The notes beneath the pieces are model-generated. The model made no database searches, was not told where the DNA came from, and saw only the letters and a program-made list of their open reading frames with translations. The translations under genes were made by a program, and so were the position numbers. Below, one piece after another: positions 1 to 12,599 of a stretch of 64,000 bases of DNA (within the stretch, counting starts at the first letter, position 1; the number at the start of each line of letters is the position of its first letter). Origin of the DNA: Terribacillus sp. FSL K6-0262 (lineage in GTDB: Bacteria; Bacillota; Bacilli; Bacillales; Amphibacillaceae); assembly GCF_037977385.1 (NCBI RefSeq), contig NZ_CP150277.1:372001-436000 (forward strand), written 5' to 3'.

Positions 1-853
1 AATATTTTACGAAGGCATCCTTCTCATCCGTGATTGCTTCCCACATAGCATCCAGAGTTTCCTGGGACATGCGGTTATAAGCCAGCGGTTCTTTCAGCAC
101 ATTGTCCCATTTACGGTGTTTGTATGTCTGCAGACGGAAGCCAGCCAGATGGTTGAGCGTTTCAGCAAAGAAGTCTTCCTTCCCTGTCCATGCTTCCTGC
201 ATTCTGGAAAACACGTGCTGACGGACTTTCCTGTCAGCGGCATCAAGTTTATTGGCGGCTTGGCCGACGGAATAATATTTTTCCTCCCCATCGATTGTCA
301 ATGGTACTTGGATGCTGCCGACAATCGTGTCATACATGCTTCCCCAGCCATGGTAGCCATCAATGGCCAAATCATTGAGCAGTACTTCCTGCTCAGGAGC
401 CAGCTTCTGTGCTGCCTCTTTTTTGCGCTCATCCAGGATGAACGCATAATTGATCAATTCAGGCTGCTCAAGCAGCTGCTCCCATGTCTGCTGCGGCACT
501 TGTGTAATGACTCTATCGACACCGGTAAGCGTACCGCTGTAAGCCGCCACCAGTTCATCTTTCTTCCCGGACCATTGCTTTGCTTTCTTATCCGTTACAT
601 CCTGTGCCACCAGGCACTCGACGAATGCAACGACCTCAAATACGTGTTTTGCCGATGATTCCCATTTCTTCAGGATACGCACCAAGCCCTCCGTATCCTC
701 CCCTTGCTCGGGAACCTGGAAGGATTCAAGAGCCTGCTTCCATTCACTTAAGGCCTGTTCTGCTTTCCCTGCATATTCTGCCAGCGCAGGAGAATTGCTT
801 CCTCCAGGAAAAATCACATCCAGATTCCATGTTTGTCCATATTTATTTGTCAT
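1..853 (-). CDS. M3 family oligoendopeptidase (PepF-like), 5' part only
   Basis: The first 284 codons are visible; the gene runs off the left edge. The start ATG has the ribosome site AAGGGAGG seven bases upstream. The N-terminus (MTNKYGQTWNLDVIFPGGS) matches the usual opening of Bacillus M3 oligoendopeptidases, cytoplasmic zinc peptidases that cut short peptides. The catalytic HExxH motif lies in the C-terminal half and is therefore outside the window, so activity cannot be judged. The gene is transcribed away from the ilv-leu cluster and shares the 550-bp intergenic region with it. The family call rests on the N-terminal pattern alone. Confidence 0.8.
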   Translation of the reverse strand, partial: MTNKYGQTWNLDVIFPGGSNSPALAEYAGKAEQALSEWKQALESFQVPEQGEDTEGLVRILKKWESSAKHVFEVVAFVECLVAQDVTDKKAKQWSGKKDELVAAYSGTLTGVDRVITQVPQQTWEQLLEQPELINYAFILDERKKEAAQKLAPEQEVLLNDLAIDGYHGWGSMYDTIVGSIQVPLTIDGEEKYYSVGQAANKLDAADRKVRQHVFSRMQEAWTGKEDFFAETLNHLAGFRLQTYKHRKWDNVLKEPLAYNRMSQETLDAMWEAITDEKDAFVKY

Positions 854-1200
854 ATGTATACCTCCCTTGAACTACCTTTTCTATTATACGCTTCGCCATA
901 TTGACTGAAAAGTTTTAGTGTTCGATATTTTTCGTCACAATTGAAATTCAGGGCACAATCAATCCCATCCTAAAGAACCTGTCGACCCATGCCTTCTTCA
1001 AATCAATATGTTTCCAACCTGCTTAGGATGCGATGAGAATGCGTTTTGCCGGGATTATACATGAAATGCCTCTCATTTTTGTCTGATCTTTATCCCTAAA
1101 ATATTCCCATATATATCCAAATAGGCGTTTCGTTGAAAGCAAGAGCTATAAAAAAGTTTTTTGCCAGATTATCTAACAAACATTCCCCACTACCAGCGTA

Positions 1201-1215
1201 TTGGTAACGCTTTCA
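1201..1215 (+). promoter_or_regulatory. cre site (CcpA) upstream of ilvD
   Basis: TTGGTAACGCTTTCA matches the cre consensus WTGNAARCGNWWWCA at 14 of 15 positions. It is centred about 90 bp upstream of the predicted ilvD transcription start. That is the kind of position from which CcpA activates ilv-leu transcription in Bacillus subtilis. Activation here is inferred from that precedent. Confidence 0.7.
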
Positions 1216-1233
1216 ATTAGTTTGAATGATTTA

Positions 1234-1248
1234 AAGAATCTGAAAATT
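1234..1248 (+). promoter_or_regulatory. CodY-like box 1
   Basis: AAGAATCTGAAAATT matches the CodY consensus AATTTTCWGAAAATT at 12 of 15 positions. It lies between the cre site and the -35 hexamer of ilvD. CodY is the GTP- and branched-chain-amino-acid-responsive repressor of ilv-leu genes in Bacilli. Three mismatches are common in real sites but also occur by chance in AT-rich DNA. Confidence 0.5.
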
Positions 1249-1262
1249 TATCCAATTAGCTG

Positions 1263-1291
1263 TTGACCTAGCTTTGGTTAGGCGTTATGAT
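1263..1291 (+). promoter_or_regulatory. sigma-A promoter of ilvD
   Basis: TTGACC (1263-1268) and TATGAT (1286-1291) are separated by exactly 17 bp, giving a start near 1298 and a leader of about 105 bases. The stretch from 854 to 1404 has no gene of its own. Apart from this promoter, the cre site and two CodY-like boxes, the rest (854-1200) shows nothing recognisable. Confidence 0.8.
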
Positions 1292-1315
1292 AACTGACAA
1301 TCAATCAAATAAATG

Positions 1316-1330
1316 AATTTTCTAATTATT
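1316..1330 (+). promoter_or_regulatory. CodY-like box 2, downstream of the start site
   Basis: AATTTTCTAATTATT matches the CodY consensus at 12 of 15 positions, with a perfect left half. It lies in the ilvD leader, where bound CodY could block elongation. With box 1 it flanks the promoter. The assignment is by consensus only. Confidence 0.45.
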
Positions 1331-1404
1331 TAATCCATTTGTTTTTCGCATTCAAAAACATAAAGAAAAAGAGAACTTTTGCAGCTGGGAGGTGTTTTGA
1401 TTCC

Positions 1405-3072
1405 ATGCGCAGTGACATGATCAAAACAGGGATTGACCGAGCTCCGCACCGCAGTTTGCTTCATGCGACCGGGGTAAAGACATCAGATTTGGGAAAACCA
1501 TTCATTGGTGTATGCAACTCTTACATCGATATCATTCCAGGACACATGCATCTGAACAAATTTGCCGAAGTAGTAAAAGATGCGATCCGCCAAGCAGGCG
1601 GGATTCCTTTCGAATTCAATACAATCGGAGTGGATGACGGGATTGCCATGGGCCATATCGGCATGCGTTACAGCTTGCCAAGCAGGGAGATCATTGCCGA
1701 CAGCGCCGAGACCGTCATACAAGCGCACTGGTTCGATGGCGTCTTCTATATACCGAATTGCGATAAGATAACACCCGGCATGCTGATGGCAGCAGCCAGG
1801 ACGAACGTACCTTCCGTCTTTGTTTCGGGAGGACCGATGGAAGCCGGGATTAGTCCTGATGGCAAGCCGCTGAGCCTTGTGTCCATGTTTGAAGGCGTAG
1901 GCGCCGTGCAAAACGGTACAATGACCGAACAGGAATTGGCGACGATCGAAACACTGGCTTGTCCGACTTGCGGATCTTGCTCGGGAATGTTCACTGCAAA
2001 TTCGATGAACAGTTTGATGGAAATGCTCGGCATGACAGTGCCTGGAAATGGGACACTGCTCGCTACATCCGACGAGCGTCATGAGCTGATTTATGAAGCA
2101 GCCCGGCATTTGATCCGACTTGTCAAAGAAGATATTCGTCCACGCGATATCTTGACGAAAGAAACCTTTGATAATGCTTTTGCCTTGGATATGGCCATGG
2201 GCGGGTCGACAAATACCGTCCTCCATACAATCGCGATCGCTCATGAAGCCGGCATTGAATACAATCTGGCAGATATCAATAAAATTGCCGAAAAGGTTCC
2301 TTACCTATCCAAAATCAGTCCTGCATCCGATTATTCCATGCACGACGTCCACCTGGCCGGAGGGGTCAGCGCAATCATCAACGAGCTCTGCAAAATCGAC
2401 GGACTTCTTCATAAGGAGCGGATTACCATTACCGGTAAGACGATAGCCGAGAATGTGGAAGACTCCGAAATCTTGAATAAAGAGGTCATCCGCCCGCTGG
2501 ATAATCCATATAGCCCTGTCGGCGGACTGAGTGTCCTGTACGGCAATCTGGCACCGGACGGCAGTGTGATCAAGGTCGGGGCTGTGGATCCTTCCATCAA
2601 GAAATTTCTCGGGGAGGCGATCGTCTTCAATTCACAGGACGAGGCGCAGGAAGGGATCACCAATGGGACTGTGCAGGCCGGCGATGTCGTTGTCATACGC
2701 TATGAAGGTCCAAAAGGCGGCCCAGGGATGCCGGAGATGCTTTCCCCTACTTCCGCCATTGCCGGCCGCGGCTTGGCAAAAGAGGTTGCCCTCATCACAG
2801 ACGGCCGCTTCTCGGGTGCCACTCGAGGTATCTCGGTGGGTCATATCTCCCCCGAAGCTGCCGAGGGCGGGCCGATCGCTTTCGTGGAAAATGGCGATCC
2901 TATCCTCATCGACTTGGAAACACGCAGCATTGAATTACTCGTCGATGAAGCTGTCCTTGAAACACGCCGCCAAAATTGGAAACAGCCGGAGCCAAAAATC
3001 AAATCTGGCTACCTGGCGAAGTACGCAAAGCTTGTTACATCCGCCAACACTGGCGGTGTGATGAAAATATAA
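1405..3072 (+). CDS. ilvD: Dihydroxy-acid dehydratase IlvD
   Basis: Removes water from 2,3-dihydroxy-isovalerate and its methylvalerate homologue to give the 2-keto acids of valine and isoleucine. The protein has 555 residues, normal for the family. It carries the iron-sulfur cysteines in NCDK (about residue 118) and CPTCGSCSG (about 186). An upstream in-frame start at 1339 is possible, but the ATG at 1405 has GGGAGGTG in front and begins MRSDMIK, as in homologues. It is the first gene of the cluster and the only one placed before the T-box, so it should escape tRNA-dependent attenuation. Confidence 0.96.
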   Translation: MRSDMIKTGIDRAPHRSLLHATGVKTSDLGKPFIGVCNSYIDIIPGHMHLNKFAEVVKDAIRQAGGIPFEFNTIGVDDGIAMGHIGMRYSLPSREIIADSAETVIQAHWFDGVFYIPNCDKITPGMLMAAARTNVPSVFVSGGPMEAGISPDGKPLSLVSMFEGVGAVQNGTMTEQELATIETLACPTCGSCSGMFTANSMNSLMEMLGMTVPGNGTLLATSDERHELIYEAARHLIRLVKEDIRPRDILTKETFDNAFALDMAMGGSTNTVLHTIAIAHEAGIEYNLADINKIAEKVPYLSKISPASDYSMHDVHLAGGVSAIINELCKIDGLLHKERITITGKTIAENVEDSEILNKEVIRPLDNPYSPVGGLSVLYGNLAPDGSVIKVGAVDPSIKKFLGEAIVFNSQDEAQEGITNGTVQAGDVVVIRYEGPKGGPGMPEMLSPTSAIAGRGLAKEVALITDGRFSGATRGISVGHISPEAAEGGPIAFVENGDPILIDLETRSIELLVDEAVLETRRQNWKQPEPKIKSGYLAKYAKLVTSANTGGVMKI

Positions 3073-3079
3073 CCAACAC

Positions 3080-3372
3080 GAAGACGGGACCATAGTGACG
3101 GAGGCATTATATTCACAGAGAGCCGGGGATGCTGGAATCCCGGCAATATAATCCGTCATCTCTCCTCCCTGAGCGCTTAGCTGAAAATATAACAATCAGT
3201 AGGCTGAGCCAGGTGTACGGCACCTGTTATCAAAACGGAGCTGATATTGATCGGCTCCATGAGGCAGCTTACCGTAAGGGAGCTGTGAACTTGGGTGGTA
3301 CCGAGAAAAGCAAAGTCTTTTTTCCCCATTTCTTGCTGAATTGCTTGAATGGAGAAAAAAGGCTTTTTTATA
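3080..3372 (+). promoter_or_regulatory. T-box riboswitch between ilvD and ilvB
   Basis: The 327-base gap contains the T-box sequence TGGGTGGTACCG (3292-3303), which contacts the tRNA acceptor end. Upstream is a long Stem I-like helix: TGACGGA pairs with TCCGTCA, ATTATATT pairs with AATATAAT, and an AGAGAG bulge precedes a GATGCTGG-type apical hairpin. A terminator follows. Together these are diagnostic for a T-box leader that reads uncharged tRNA. I could not fix the specifier triplet: a CTC (Leu) lies in a pyrimidine-rich loop near 3162, and ATC is also near. Leucine is favoured by pathway precedent only. Confidence 0.88.
3315..3369 (+). terminator. T-box attenuator terminator
   Basis: GTCTTTTTTCcccatt (3315-3330) pairs with aatggaGAAAAAAGGC (3348-3363) and is followed by six T residues. 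It sits directly after the T-box sequence and 30 bases before ilvB, as expected for the default off state. Confidence 0.8.
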
Positions 3373-3399
3373 TATCAAAAACTACTGGAGGGATAAAAC

Positions 3400-5133
3400 A
3401 TGAAGGTGAAGGCACAAGCCGTACAGGAAAGAAAGCCTGCAGCCAAAGCTCCCAAAACAGGTGCAGATCTGTTCGTCGAGGCATTGCAGGCGGCTGGAGT
3501 CGATACGATTTTTGGCTATCCGGGAGGGGCCGTGCTTCCGATTTATGATGCTTTGTATCGGGCAGAACCACGGTTCCAGCATATCTTGACCCGACATGAA
3601 CAAGGAGCCATCCACGCTGCCGAAGGTTATGCCCGCGTCTCCGGAAAGCCCGGGGTCGTCATCGCAACATCAGGACCTGGTGCAACGAATCTTATCACCG
3701 GAATCGCCGATGCCATGATGGACTCCCTTCCCCTTGTCGTATTCACAGGTCAAGTCGGCAGGAGCGTCATCGGTACCGATGCATTTCAGGAATCGGATGT
3801 GATTGGCATCACCACTCCGATCACCAAGCATAATTATCAAGTCCAACGGCAGGAGGATATGCCCCGGATCATCAAGGAAGCATTTTATATCGCCACAACC
3901 GGGCGGCCGGGACCTGTTGTGATTGATATCCCGAAAGATATCTCCGGTGAGGCTTATGCCTCTTCTGCTGACGTGGGTGACATCCACCTTCCAGGCTATC
4001 AGCCGACAACGAAGCCCAACAGCAACCAAATCACAAAGCTTACCCAAGCGATTGTACACGCAAAACGCCCGGTTCTTTTAACAGGGGCAGGTATCCTGCA
4101 TGCCAAGGCATCCGAAGAAATCCATGCCTTTGCCAAACGGTTCCAGCTGCCCGTCGCCTCCACCCTGCTTGGCCTCGGTTGCTTTCCGGCCAGCGATGAT
4201 CAGTTTCTCGGCATGGCAGGGATGCATGGGACATATGCCGCAAACCGCGCCCTGTATGAATGCGACCTGCTGATCAATATCGGTGCCCGATTCGATGACA
4301 GGCTTACTGGCAACCTGGAGCATTTTGCCCCGCAGGCAACGATTGCACATATCGATATCGATCCGGCGGAAATAGGCAAAATCATCCCTACGGCCATCCC
4401 TGTGGTGGCGGATGCAAAAGCAGCGCTGCAGGCACTTCAAGCAGCAGAAGCCGAAATACCAGACATTCAGTCCTGGCGCGATCATTTGCAGCAATACAAG
4501 GAAGAATTCCCGCTTTGGTACAATAACCCGGCGCAGGAACTCATACCGCAATGGGTGATGGAAGCTGTCCACAAGGCAACAAAAGGAAATGCCATCATCA
4601 CGACGGACGTCGGACAGCACCAAATGTGGGCAGCGCAATATTACGGATTCGATCAGCCAAATCGCTGGGTGACATCCGGCGGACTGGGAACAATGGGATT
4701 CGGTTTCCCTGCTGCCATCGGAGCCCAGCTGGCAAGTCCCGACAGTACAGTCATCAGCGTGGTCGGCGATGGCGGATTCCAGATGACGATGCAGGAGCTT
4801 TCCGTGCTGCAGGAAAGGAAGCTCCCGGTCAAGGTCTTGATAGTCAATAACCAAAGCCTTGGTATGGTAAGGCAATGGCAGGAATTCTTCTATCAAGAGC
4901 GATACTCTGAATCACTGCTTGATATCCAGCCTGATTTTATCAAGCTGGCGGATAGCTACAGCATCAAGGGTATCCGTCTGGAGACACAGGAGCAGCTTAT
5001 TGCAGCTCTCCCCTCCATGCTTCAATCAGACGAAGCCGTCGTGATCGACTGCCGAGTACTGCGGCAGGAAAATGTATTCCCGATGATAGCACCCGGAAAA
5101 GGACTGCATGAAATGATTGGAGTGAGTCGATGA
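3400..5133 (+). CDS. ilvB: Acetolactate synthase large subunit IlvB
   Basis: Catalytic subunit that condenses two pyruvates (or pyruvate plus 2-ketobutyrate) using TPP, FAD and magnesium. It is 577 residues, standard length. The cofactor-activating glutamate lies in [16 protein letters not shown] (about 65-80). The TPP/Mg motif is GDGGF (about 456) with [11 protein letters not shown] about 28 residues later. The start follows GGAGGG. It is the first gene after the T-box and its stop overlaps ilvN by four bases (ATGA), which suggests translational coupling of the two subunits. Confidence 0.97.
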   Translation: MKVKAQAVQERKPAAKAPKTGADLFVEALQAAGVDTIFGYPGGAVLPIYDALYRAEPRFQHILTRHEQGAIHAAEGYARVSGKPGVVIATSGPGATNLITGIADAMMDSLPLVVFTGQVGRSVIGTDAFQESDVIGITTPITKHNYQVQRQEDMPRIIKEAFYIATTGRPGPVVIDIPKDISGEAYASSADVGDIHLPGYQPTTKPNSNQITKLTQAIVHAKRPVLLTGAGILHAKASEEIHAFAKRFQLPVASTLLGLGCFPASDDQFLGMAGMHGTYAANRALYECDLLINIGARFDDRLTGNLEHFAPQATIAHIDIDPAEIGKIIPTAIPVVADAKAALQALQAAEAEIPDIQSWRDHLQQYKEEFPLWYNNPAQELIPQWVMEAVHKATKGNAIITTDVGQHQMWAAQYYGFDQPNRWVTSGGLGTMGFGFPAAIGAQLASPDSTVISVVGDGGFQMTMQELSVLQERKLPVKVLIVNNQSLGMVRQWQEFFYQERYSESLLDIQPDFIKLADSYSIKGIRLETQEQLIAALPSMLQSDEAVVIDCRVLRQENVFPMIAPGKGLHEMIGVSR

Positions 5134-5654
5134 AGCGAATCATTACCGCCACTGTCCAGAATAGAAGCGGCGTACTGAACCGGATAACCGGTCTGATGCA
5201 AAAAAGGCAATTCAATATCGATAGTATCTCTGTCGGCAAGACAGAAGTGGAGCAAGTCAGCCGGATGACATTCGTCGTCGAAGTGGAAGACATGCAGAAG
5301 CTGGAACAGCTCACAAAGCAGCTTCACAAGCAAATTGACGTCCTGAAGGTAGCCGATATCACCGATAACGCCATTGTCGCCCGGGAGCTGGCACTGGTGA
5401 AAGTCGTATGCCCCCCTGCCAGCCGGAATGAGCTCCAAAGCATCATTGCTCCTTTCCGTGCAAGTGTGGTCGATATCAGCAAGGACAGCATGATCATTCA
5501 AGTAACAGGCGACACGGATAAGATCGAGGCTTTCCTCGAGCTGGTCCGTCCATATGGTATCAAGGAATTGACAAGAACCGGAGTCACGGCCTTCCTGCGT
5601 GGGCATCAGCCGCAAGCTGCGGATGGAAACACGTATTCACTTATAACCAATTAA
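5130..5654 (+). CDS. ilvN: Acetolactate synthase regulatory subunit IlvN
   Basis: The 174-residue small subunit confers valine feedback inhibition and stimulates IlvB. The N-terminus [20 protein letters not shown] is the classic ACT domain with the GVLNRI effector-binding loop. The second half is the ALS_ss C-terminal domain. It overlaps ilvB by ATGA and lies 23 bases before ilvC. Its length equals that of Bacillus IlvH/IlvN, so both domains appear complete. Confidence 0.95.
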   Translation: MKRIITATVQNRSGVLNRITGLMQKRQFNIDSISVGKTEVEQVSRMTFVVEVEDMQKLEQLTKQLHKQIDVLKVADITDNAIVARELALVKVVCPPASRNELQSIIAPFRASVVDISKDSMIIQVTGDTDKIEAFLELVRPYGIKELTRTGVTAFLRGHQPQAADGNTYSLITN

Positions 5655-5674
5655 ACATGGAGAGGAATGAATGA

Positions 5675-8243
<2,569 letters not shown>

Positions 8244-8265
8244 TCTGACCTGGAGAGTGCTGATC

Positions 8266-9351
8266 ATGCAAAAGAAAATCGTACTGCTACCGGGAGATGG
8301 CATCGGGCCTTCTGTGACAGAGGCAGCTGCTTCTGTCCTGCTGCGGGTTGCCGACATTTTCTCCCACACTTTTACTTTCGATGAAAAAAATATCGGCGGC
8401 GCTGCCATTGATTCATGCGGGGAACCGCTGCCTGCAGATACACTCCAGGCTTGTCAAGGAGCGGATGCCATTTTACTCGGAGCCGTGGGAGGACCCAAAT
8501 GGGACCGGCATCCTCCTCATCTGCGGCCGGAAAAAGGACTGCTGCAGCTGCGCAAGGGCTTAGGCCTCTTTGCAAACCTGCGTCCTGTCAAAACCTTCCC
8601 CTCTCTGCTTGCCAGCTCTCCGCTCAAGCAGGAAATCGTCGCAGGAAGCGATTTATTGATTGTAAGGGAACTGACAGGCGGGCTATATTTCGGGACCCCG
8701 AGCGAACGCCGCAACGAAGGGCAGACGGTTGTCGACACCCTTCATTATGAAAGGTATGAGATGGAGCGGATAGTCGAAACCGGTTTCCAAAGTGCCATGC
8801 TTCGGAATAAACGTCTCGCTTCCGTCGACAAGGCGAATGTACTGGAATCCAGCAAGCTATGGCGGGAAATCGTCGATGAAAAGAGCAAGGATTATCCCGA
8901 AGTGACCGTGGAGCATATGCTTGTTGACTCAACTGCCATGAAACTCATTACCAATCCAACCTACTTTGATGTCATCGTCACCGAAAACCTTTTCGGCGAT
9001 ATCCTGAGCGATGAAGCATCCGTACTCACTGGATCACTCGGCCTCCTCCCTTCAGCCAGCTTACGGGAGGATACACTTGGCCTTTACGAGCCAGTCCATG
9101 GCTCCGCTCCGGATATAGCCGGTAAGGATATTGCCAATCCGCTTGGCACCATCCTCTCGGCAGCGATGCTCCTTCGCTACTCCTTCGGCATGGAAAAAGA
9201 AGCAAAGGCCGTGGAGAAAGCTGTGGATGAAGTGCTCGAAAGCGGATACGGAACCCAGGATATGCAAGGGAATCCGGAAACAATCGTCGGTACAGAAAAA
9301 ATGACCTCCCTTGTCATCGATCAGCTGATGACAGCAAAAGTAAGTTCGTAA
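8266..9351 (+). CDS. leuB: 3-isopropylmalate dehydrogenase LeuB
   Basis: NAD-dependent oxidative decarboxylation of 3-isopropylmalate. It is 361 residues. Diagnostic motifs are GDGIGP near the N-terminus, GGPKWD (about 75), RELTGGLYFG (about 133) and the NAD-binding YEPVHGSAPDIAGK (about 274). The start ATG follows TGGAGAG; an upstream in-frame GTG at 8257 lies inside that site and is rejected. It follows leuA by 22 bases. Confidence 0.96.
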   Translation: MQKKIVLLPGDGIGPSVTEAAASVLLRVADIFSHTFTFDEKNIGGAAIDSCGEPLPADTLQACQGADAILLGAVGGPKWDRHPPHLRPEKGLLQLRKGLGLFANLRPVKTFPSLLASSPLKQEIVAGSDLLIVRELTGGLYFGTPSERRNEGQTVVDTLHYERYEMERIVETGFQSAMLRNKRLASVDKANVLESSKLWREIVDEKSKDYPEVTVEHMLVDSTAMKLITNPTYFDVIVTENLFGDILSDEASVLTGSLGLLPSASLREDTLGLYEPVHGSAPDIAGKDIANPLGTILSAAMLLRYSFGMEKEAKAVEKAVDEVLESGYGTQDMQGNPETIVGTEKMTSLVIDQLMTAKVSS

Positions 9352-9369
9352 GGAAAGGACTTGAGAACA

Positions 9370-10785
9370 ATGGAGAAACCGAAGACGATCATCGAAAAGA
9401 TATGGGAAAAACACACCGTTGTACAGGAGCCTGATAAGCCGGACCTCATGTATATCGACTTGCATCTTGTGCATGAAGTGACCTCCCCCCAAGCCTTTGA
9501 GGGGCTGCGCCTGGCAGGCCGGAAAGTGCGGCAGCCGGAGCGGACATTTGCAACTGTCGATCATAACGTACCGACGATACATAGGTCGGTGATCCGGGAT
9601 GAGGTTGCGCGTAAACAGATGGAAACACTAAGGTCCAATTGTGCTGAGTTCGGCATCCGTCTAGCCGATATCGACCATCCGGATCAAGGTATCGTGCATG
9701 TCATCGGCCCGCAGCTCGGACTTACACAGCCTGGCAAAACAATCGTCTGCGGCGACAGCCACACCTCCACCCACGGAGCCTTCGGTGCCTTGGCCTTTGG
9801 CATCGGTACAAGTGAAGTGGAGCATGTCCTTGCGACCCAGACACTTTGGCAAAATAAACCGAAGACGCTGAATGTGCACATCGAAGGCACCCTTGGAACC
9901 GGCGTGACAGCCAAGGATCTGATTTTGGCTATCATCGGTAAATTCGGCGTCAAATTCGGCACCGGCTATGTACTCGAATACACCGGTGAAGCCATTCGGA
10001 ACCTGTCGATGGAGGAACGGATGACAATCTGCAATATGTCGATTGAAGCAGGGGCGCGAGCCGGCTTGATAAGTCCGGATGAAACGACATTCGAATACCT
10101 TCGCGGCAGGAGATACGCCCCGGAGGGCCCTGCTTTCGAAGCAGCCGTTTCCGAATGGCGGCAGCTTGCCACCGATGAAGGTGCAGTCTATGACCATACG
10201 GTGCATTTGGATGCATCAGAAATCGAACCGCAGGTGACTTGGGGGACGAACCCAGGTATGTGTCTGCCGATATCGGCAAATGTGCCGGACCCGGCACTCA
10301 TCGAGGATGAGGACGAACGGGCAGCTGTCGAGCAAGCACTGGCATATATGGGATTGGAGCCGAACCAGCAGCTGACTTCCATCGAAATCCAGCATGTTTT
10401 CATCGGCTCCTGTACAAATTCACGCATCACGGATCTGCGCAAGGCAGCAAGTGTCATCCGGGGAAGAAAGGTTCACCCTGCAGTCCGCGCCATGGTCGTT
10501 CCAGGTTCCTTCACTGTCAAGATGCAGGCGGAGCAGGAAGGGCTGGATAAGGTTTTCAAGGACGCAGGCTTCGAATGGCGGGATGCAGGCTGCAGTATGT
10601 GCCTGGCAATGAATGATGATGTCGTGCCGGCAGGCGAGCGCTGCGCTTCGACTTCGAACCGGAATTTCGAGGGGCGGCAAGGTACCGGTGCCCGCACCCA
10701 TTTGGCCAGCCCGGAAATGGCGGCAGCGGCAGCTATCGAAGGAAGATTTGTCGATGTCCGGCAAATTGCGGCACCAACTGTCTAA
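9370..10785 (+). CDS. leuC: 3-isopropylmalate dehydratase large subunit LeuC
   Basis: Aconitase-type subunit holding the [4Fe-4S] cluster that isomerises isopropylmalate with LeuD. It is 471 residues. Cluster cysteines are in GSCTNSR (about 345) and GCSMCLAMN (about 406); the substrate loop [12 protein letters not shown] is at about 127. The ATG at 9370 is taken because AAAGGA lies at good spacing; the TTG at 9361 is too close to it. Confidence 0.96.
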   Translation: MEKPKTIIEKIWEKHTVVQEPDKPDLMYIDLHLVHEVTSPQAFEGLRLAGRKVRQPERTFATVDHNVPTIHRSVIRDEVARKQMETLRSNCAEFGIRLADIDHPDQGIVHVIGPQLGLTQPGKTIVCGDSHTSTHGAFGALAFGIGTSEVEHVLATQTLWQNKPKTLNVHIEGTLGTGVTAKDLILAIIGKFGVKFGTGYVLEYTGEAIRNLSMEERMTICNMSIEAGARAGLISPDETTFEYLRGRRYAPEGPAFEAAVSEWRQLATDEGAVYDHTVHLDASEIEPQVTWGTNPGMCLPISANVPDPALIEDEDERAAVEQALAYMGLEPNQQLTSIEIQHVFIGSCTNSRITDLRKAASVIRGRKVHPAVRAMVVPGSFTVKMQAEQEGLDKVFKDAGFEWRDAGCSMCLAMNDDVVPAGERCASTSNRNFEGRQGTGARTHLASPEMAAAAAIEGRFVDVRQIAAPTV

Positions 10786-10798
10786 GGAGGGATGGAAA

Positions 10799-11383
10799 AT
10801 GGAACCGATCCATACACATAATGGACTTGTCTACCCGCTTCCAAAGCGCAATGTCGACACGGACCAAATCATACCGAAGCAATTCCTGAAACGGATAGAG
10901 AGATCTGGTTTCGGACAATTTCTTTTCTATAATTGGCGATTTGATGAGAAAGGCCAGCCACGGCAGGACTTTACATTGAATCATCCGAAATACAAAGGAG
11001 CGTCCGTTTTGATTGCCGGTGATAATTTCGGCTGCGGATCTTCCCGCGAACATGCTCCTTGGGCGCTATTGGATTATGGTTTTAAAGTGATCATCGCACC
11101 TAGCTTTGCAGATATCTTTTATAATAATACGACCAAGAATGGCATACTGGCCATCAAACTATCCGAGGAAAAAGTAAACTACCTGCTCAAACAGGCAGAA
11201 CAGGATAAATTTATCCTCACGATAGATTTAGAAAAACAGAAAGTCTATGATGGGCTGGGGTTCCAGGCAGTCTTTGACATTCCTGCATATAATAAGCATA
11301 TGCTATTGAATGGACTGGACGAGATCGGCATCACCTTGACCTATGCCGATCAGATAGCACAATTTGAACAGACACATAATTGA
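10799..11383 (+). CDS. leuD: 3-isopropylmalate dehydratase small subunit LeuD
   Basis: Swivel-domain partner of LeuC. It is 194 residues, carrying NVDTDQIIPKQFLK near the N-terminus and GDNFGCGSSREHAPW (about 74-88). The ATG follows AAGGAGGG by seven bases; the open frame extends further upstream into leuC but has no better start. Its TGA stop overlaps the TTG of the next gene. Confidence 0.96.
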   Translation: MEPIHTHNGLVYPLPKRNVDTDQIIPKQFLKRIERSGFGQFLFYNWRFDEKGQPRQDFTLNHPKYKGASVLIAGDNFGCGSSREHAPWALLDYGFKVIIAPSFADIFYNNTTKNGILAIKLSEEKVNYLLKQAEQDKFILTIDLEKQKVYDGLGFQAVFDIPAYNKHMLLNGLDEIGITLTYADQIAQFEQTHN

Positions 11384-12387
11384 AGGAGCGTGAAGGCTTT
11401 GGGGATTGCTTAAGTCAGAAAAAAATACAAGCAGCTGCAGACTTTTTGAAGGATTTGGTACATCATACACCGATCAGGACCTCCACGACGCTTGACAGGC
11501 TCTTGGACAGGAACATTTATATGAAGATGGAGAACGAACAGAAATCAGGCGCATTCAAAGTTCGAGGTGCCTGCTTCAAGATCGGCAGTATGAAGGAAAA
11601 TGACGCTAAACGAGGTGTCATCGCGGCTTCTGCAGGCAACCATGCGCAAGGCGTTGCTTTAGCAGCTGCAAAACGCGGCATCACAGCTAAAATCTATATG
11701 CCGATCCATACACCGAAGCCGAAGGTGGAAGCAACAAGGAACTATGGTGCAAAAGTCGAGCTGGCAGGCGAAACCTTCCAGGAAGCGCTACTCGCCGCCC
11801 AAAAAGAGCAGGAGCAAACAGGAGCCACCTTCATCCATCCTTTCGATGATGTGGATATCATCGCCGGACAGGGTACAATCGCAGTGGAAATGCTGGCAGA
11901 TCAGCCAAATCTCGACTGCATCATCGTTCCGATCGGAGGCGGCGGGCTCATCAGCGGTATCGCTTTTGCCGCCAAGCAAATCAAGCCTTCCATCCGGATA
12001 ATCGGTGTGCAGACGGAGGCAGCCTGTGCAACTTATCATGCATTCCACAAACATCTGATACCATCCTTAACTTGCACGACCATCGCGGAGGGCATTGCCG
12101 TCAAGGAGCCGGGCAAGGTAACGATGCCATTGATCCAACAATATGTGGATGATGTCGTCACTGTTTCGGAGCATGATATCGCAGCTGCCATCCTGCAGCT
12201 GCTCGAGCGGCACAAAACACTTGCAGAAGGAGCCGGCGCTGCTGCCTTTGCAGCCTTGATGCGCCATCATCAGCGTATACAGTCCAAGCATTGCGGTATC
12301 GTCATCAGCGGTGGGAACTTCGATCTTCAAAAGCTGTCTGGGCTGCATGAACTCACAATGCATCTCCCCGCCAACAGCATGGCATAA
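11380..12387 (+). CDS. ilvA: Threonine dehydratase, short form without regulatory domain
   Basis: PLP enzyme that deaminates threonine to 2-ketobutyrate, the entry to isoleucine. The PLP lysine is in SGAFKVRGA (about residue 58) and the phosphate loop is GGGGLISG (about 185). It has about 335 residues and ends right after the catalytic fold, so the C-terminal ACT-like domain of biosynthetic IlvA (about 420 residues in B. subtilis) is missing; the size is that of catabolic TdcB. The start is uncertain: the only early in-frame start is a TTG overlapping the leuD stop (TTGA), and an AAGGAG just downstream has no in-frame start to serve. Biosynthetic use is inferred from the operon. Confidence 0.88.
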   Translation: MKEREGFGDCLSQKKIQAAADFLKDLVHHTPIRTSTTLDRLLDRNIYMKMENEQKSGAFKVRGACFKIGSMKENDAKRGVIAASAGNHAQGVALAAAKRGITAKIYMPIHTPKPKVEATRNYGAKVELAGETFQEALLAAQKEQEQTGATFIHPFDDVDIIAGQGTIAVEMLADQPNLDCIIVPIGGGGLISGIAFAAKQIKPSIRIIGVQTEAACATYHAFHKHLIPSLTCTTIAEGIAVKEPGKVTMPLIQQYVDDVVTVSEHDIAAAILQLLERHKTLAEGAGAAAFAALMRHHQRIQSKHCGIVISGGNFDLQKLSGLHELTMHLPANSMA

Positions 12388-12395
12388 AAAAAGAA

Positions 12396-12430
12396 AGAGC
12401 AGGAAGCATGATGCCTCCTGCTCTATTTTT
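12396..12430. terminator. Bidirectional terminator after ilvA
   Basis: AGAGCAGGA (12396-12404) pairs with TCCTGCTCT (12416-12424), with further pairing inside the loop. A T-rich tract follows on the plus strand and an A-rich tract precedes it, so it can end both ilvA and the convergent minus-strand gene. Confidence 0.85.
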
Positions 12431-12587
12431 CTTTTTCCGGCTTCAGTCTGCCAGCTTGCTTCAGCTGTTCGCGAAGCAAATATTCAATCTGAGCATTCAC
12501 ACTGCGAAAGTCATCGTCTGCCCATTTCTGTACCATATCATAGATTTCCTGGTTGATACGCAACGGAAAACTCTTTTTCTTCGCCAT
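12423..12587 (-). CDS. Small ribbon-helix-helix (Arc-type) protein
   Basis: A 54-residue gene found by reading the minus strand. It begins MAKKKSFPLRINQEIYDMVQ and continues with a WADDDFRSVNAQIEYLLREQL helix pair. A short basic beta strand (SFPLRI) followed by two helices is the ribbon-helix-helix DNA-binding fold of Arc/HicB-type regulators. The ribosome site AGGGGTG precedes the ATG. It lies 12 bases after the SPFH gene, so the two are co-transcribed. A role as a local repressor is inferred. Confidence 0.75.
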   Translation of the reverse strand: MAKKKSFPLRINQEIYDMVQKWADDDFRSVNAQIEYLLREQLKQAGRLKPEKEK

Positions 12588-12599
12588 AACACCCCTGCT

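Noticed and set aside
1339..1404. N-terminal extension of ilvD from an ATT/TTG-like start at 1339
   Set aside because: The ribosome site GGGAGGTG and the family start MRSDMIK place the start at 1405; the extra 22 residues are basic and unlike homologues.
1483..2244. Long minus-strand frames inside the ilv-leu genes
   Set aside because: They lie opposite well-conserved genes, lack ribosome sites and match no family; they are composition shadows.
3155..3170. Specifier codon of the T-box
   Set aside because: CTC and ATC triplets both fall near the expected loop and neither is followed by the usual purine, so a specific amino acid could not be read by eye.
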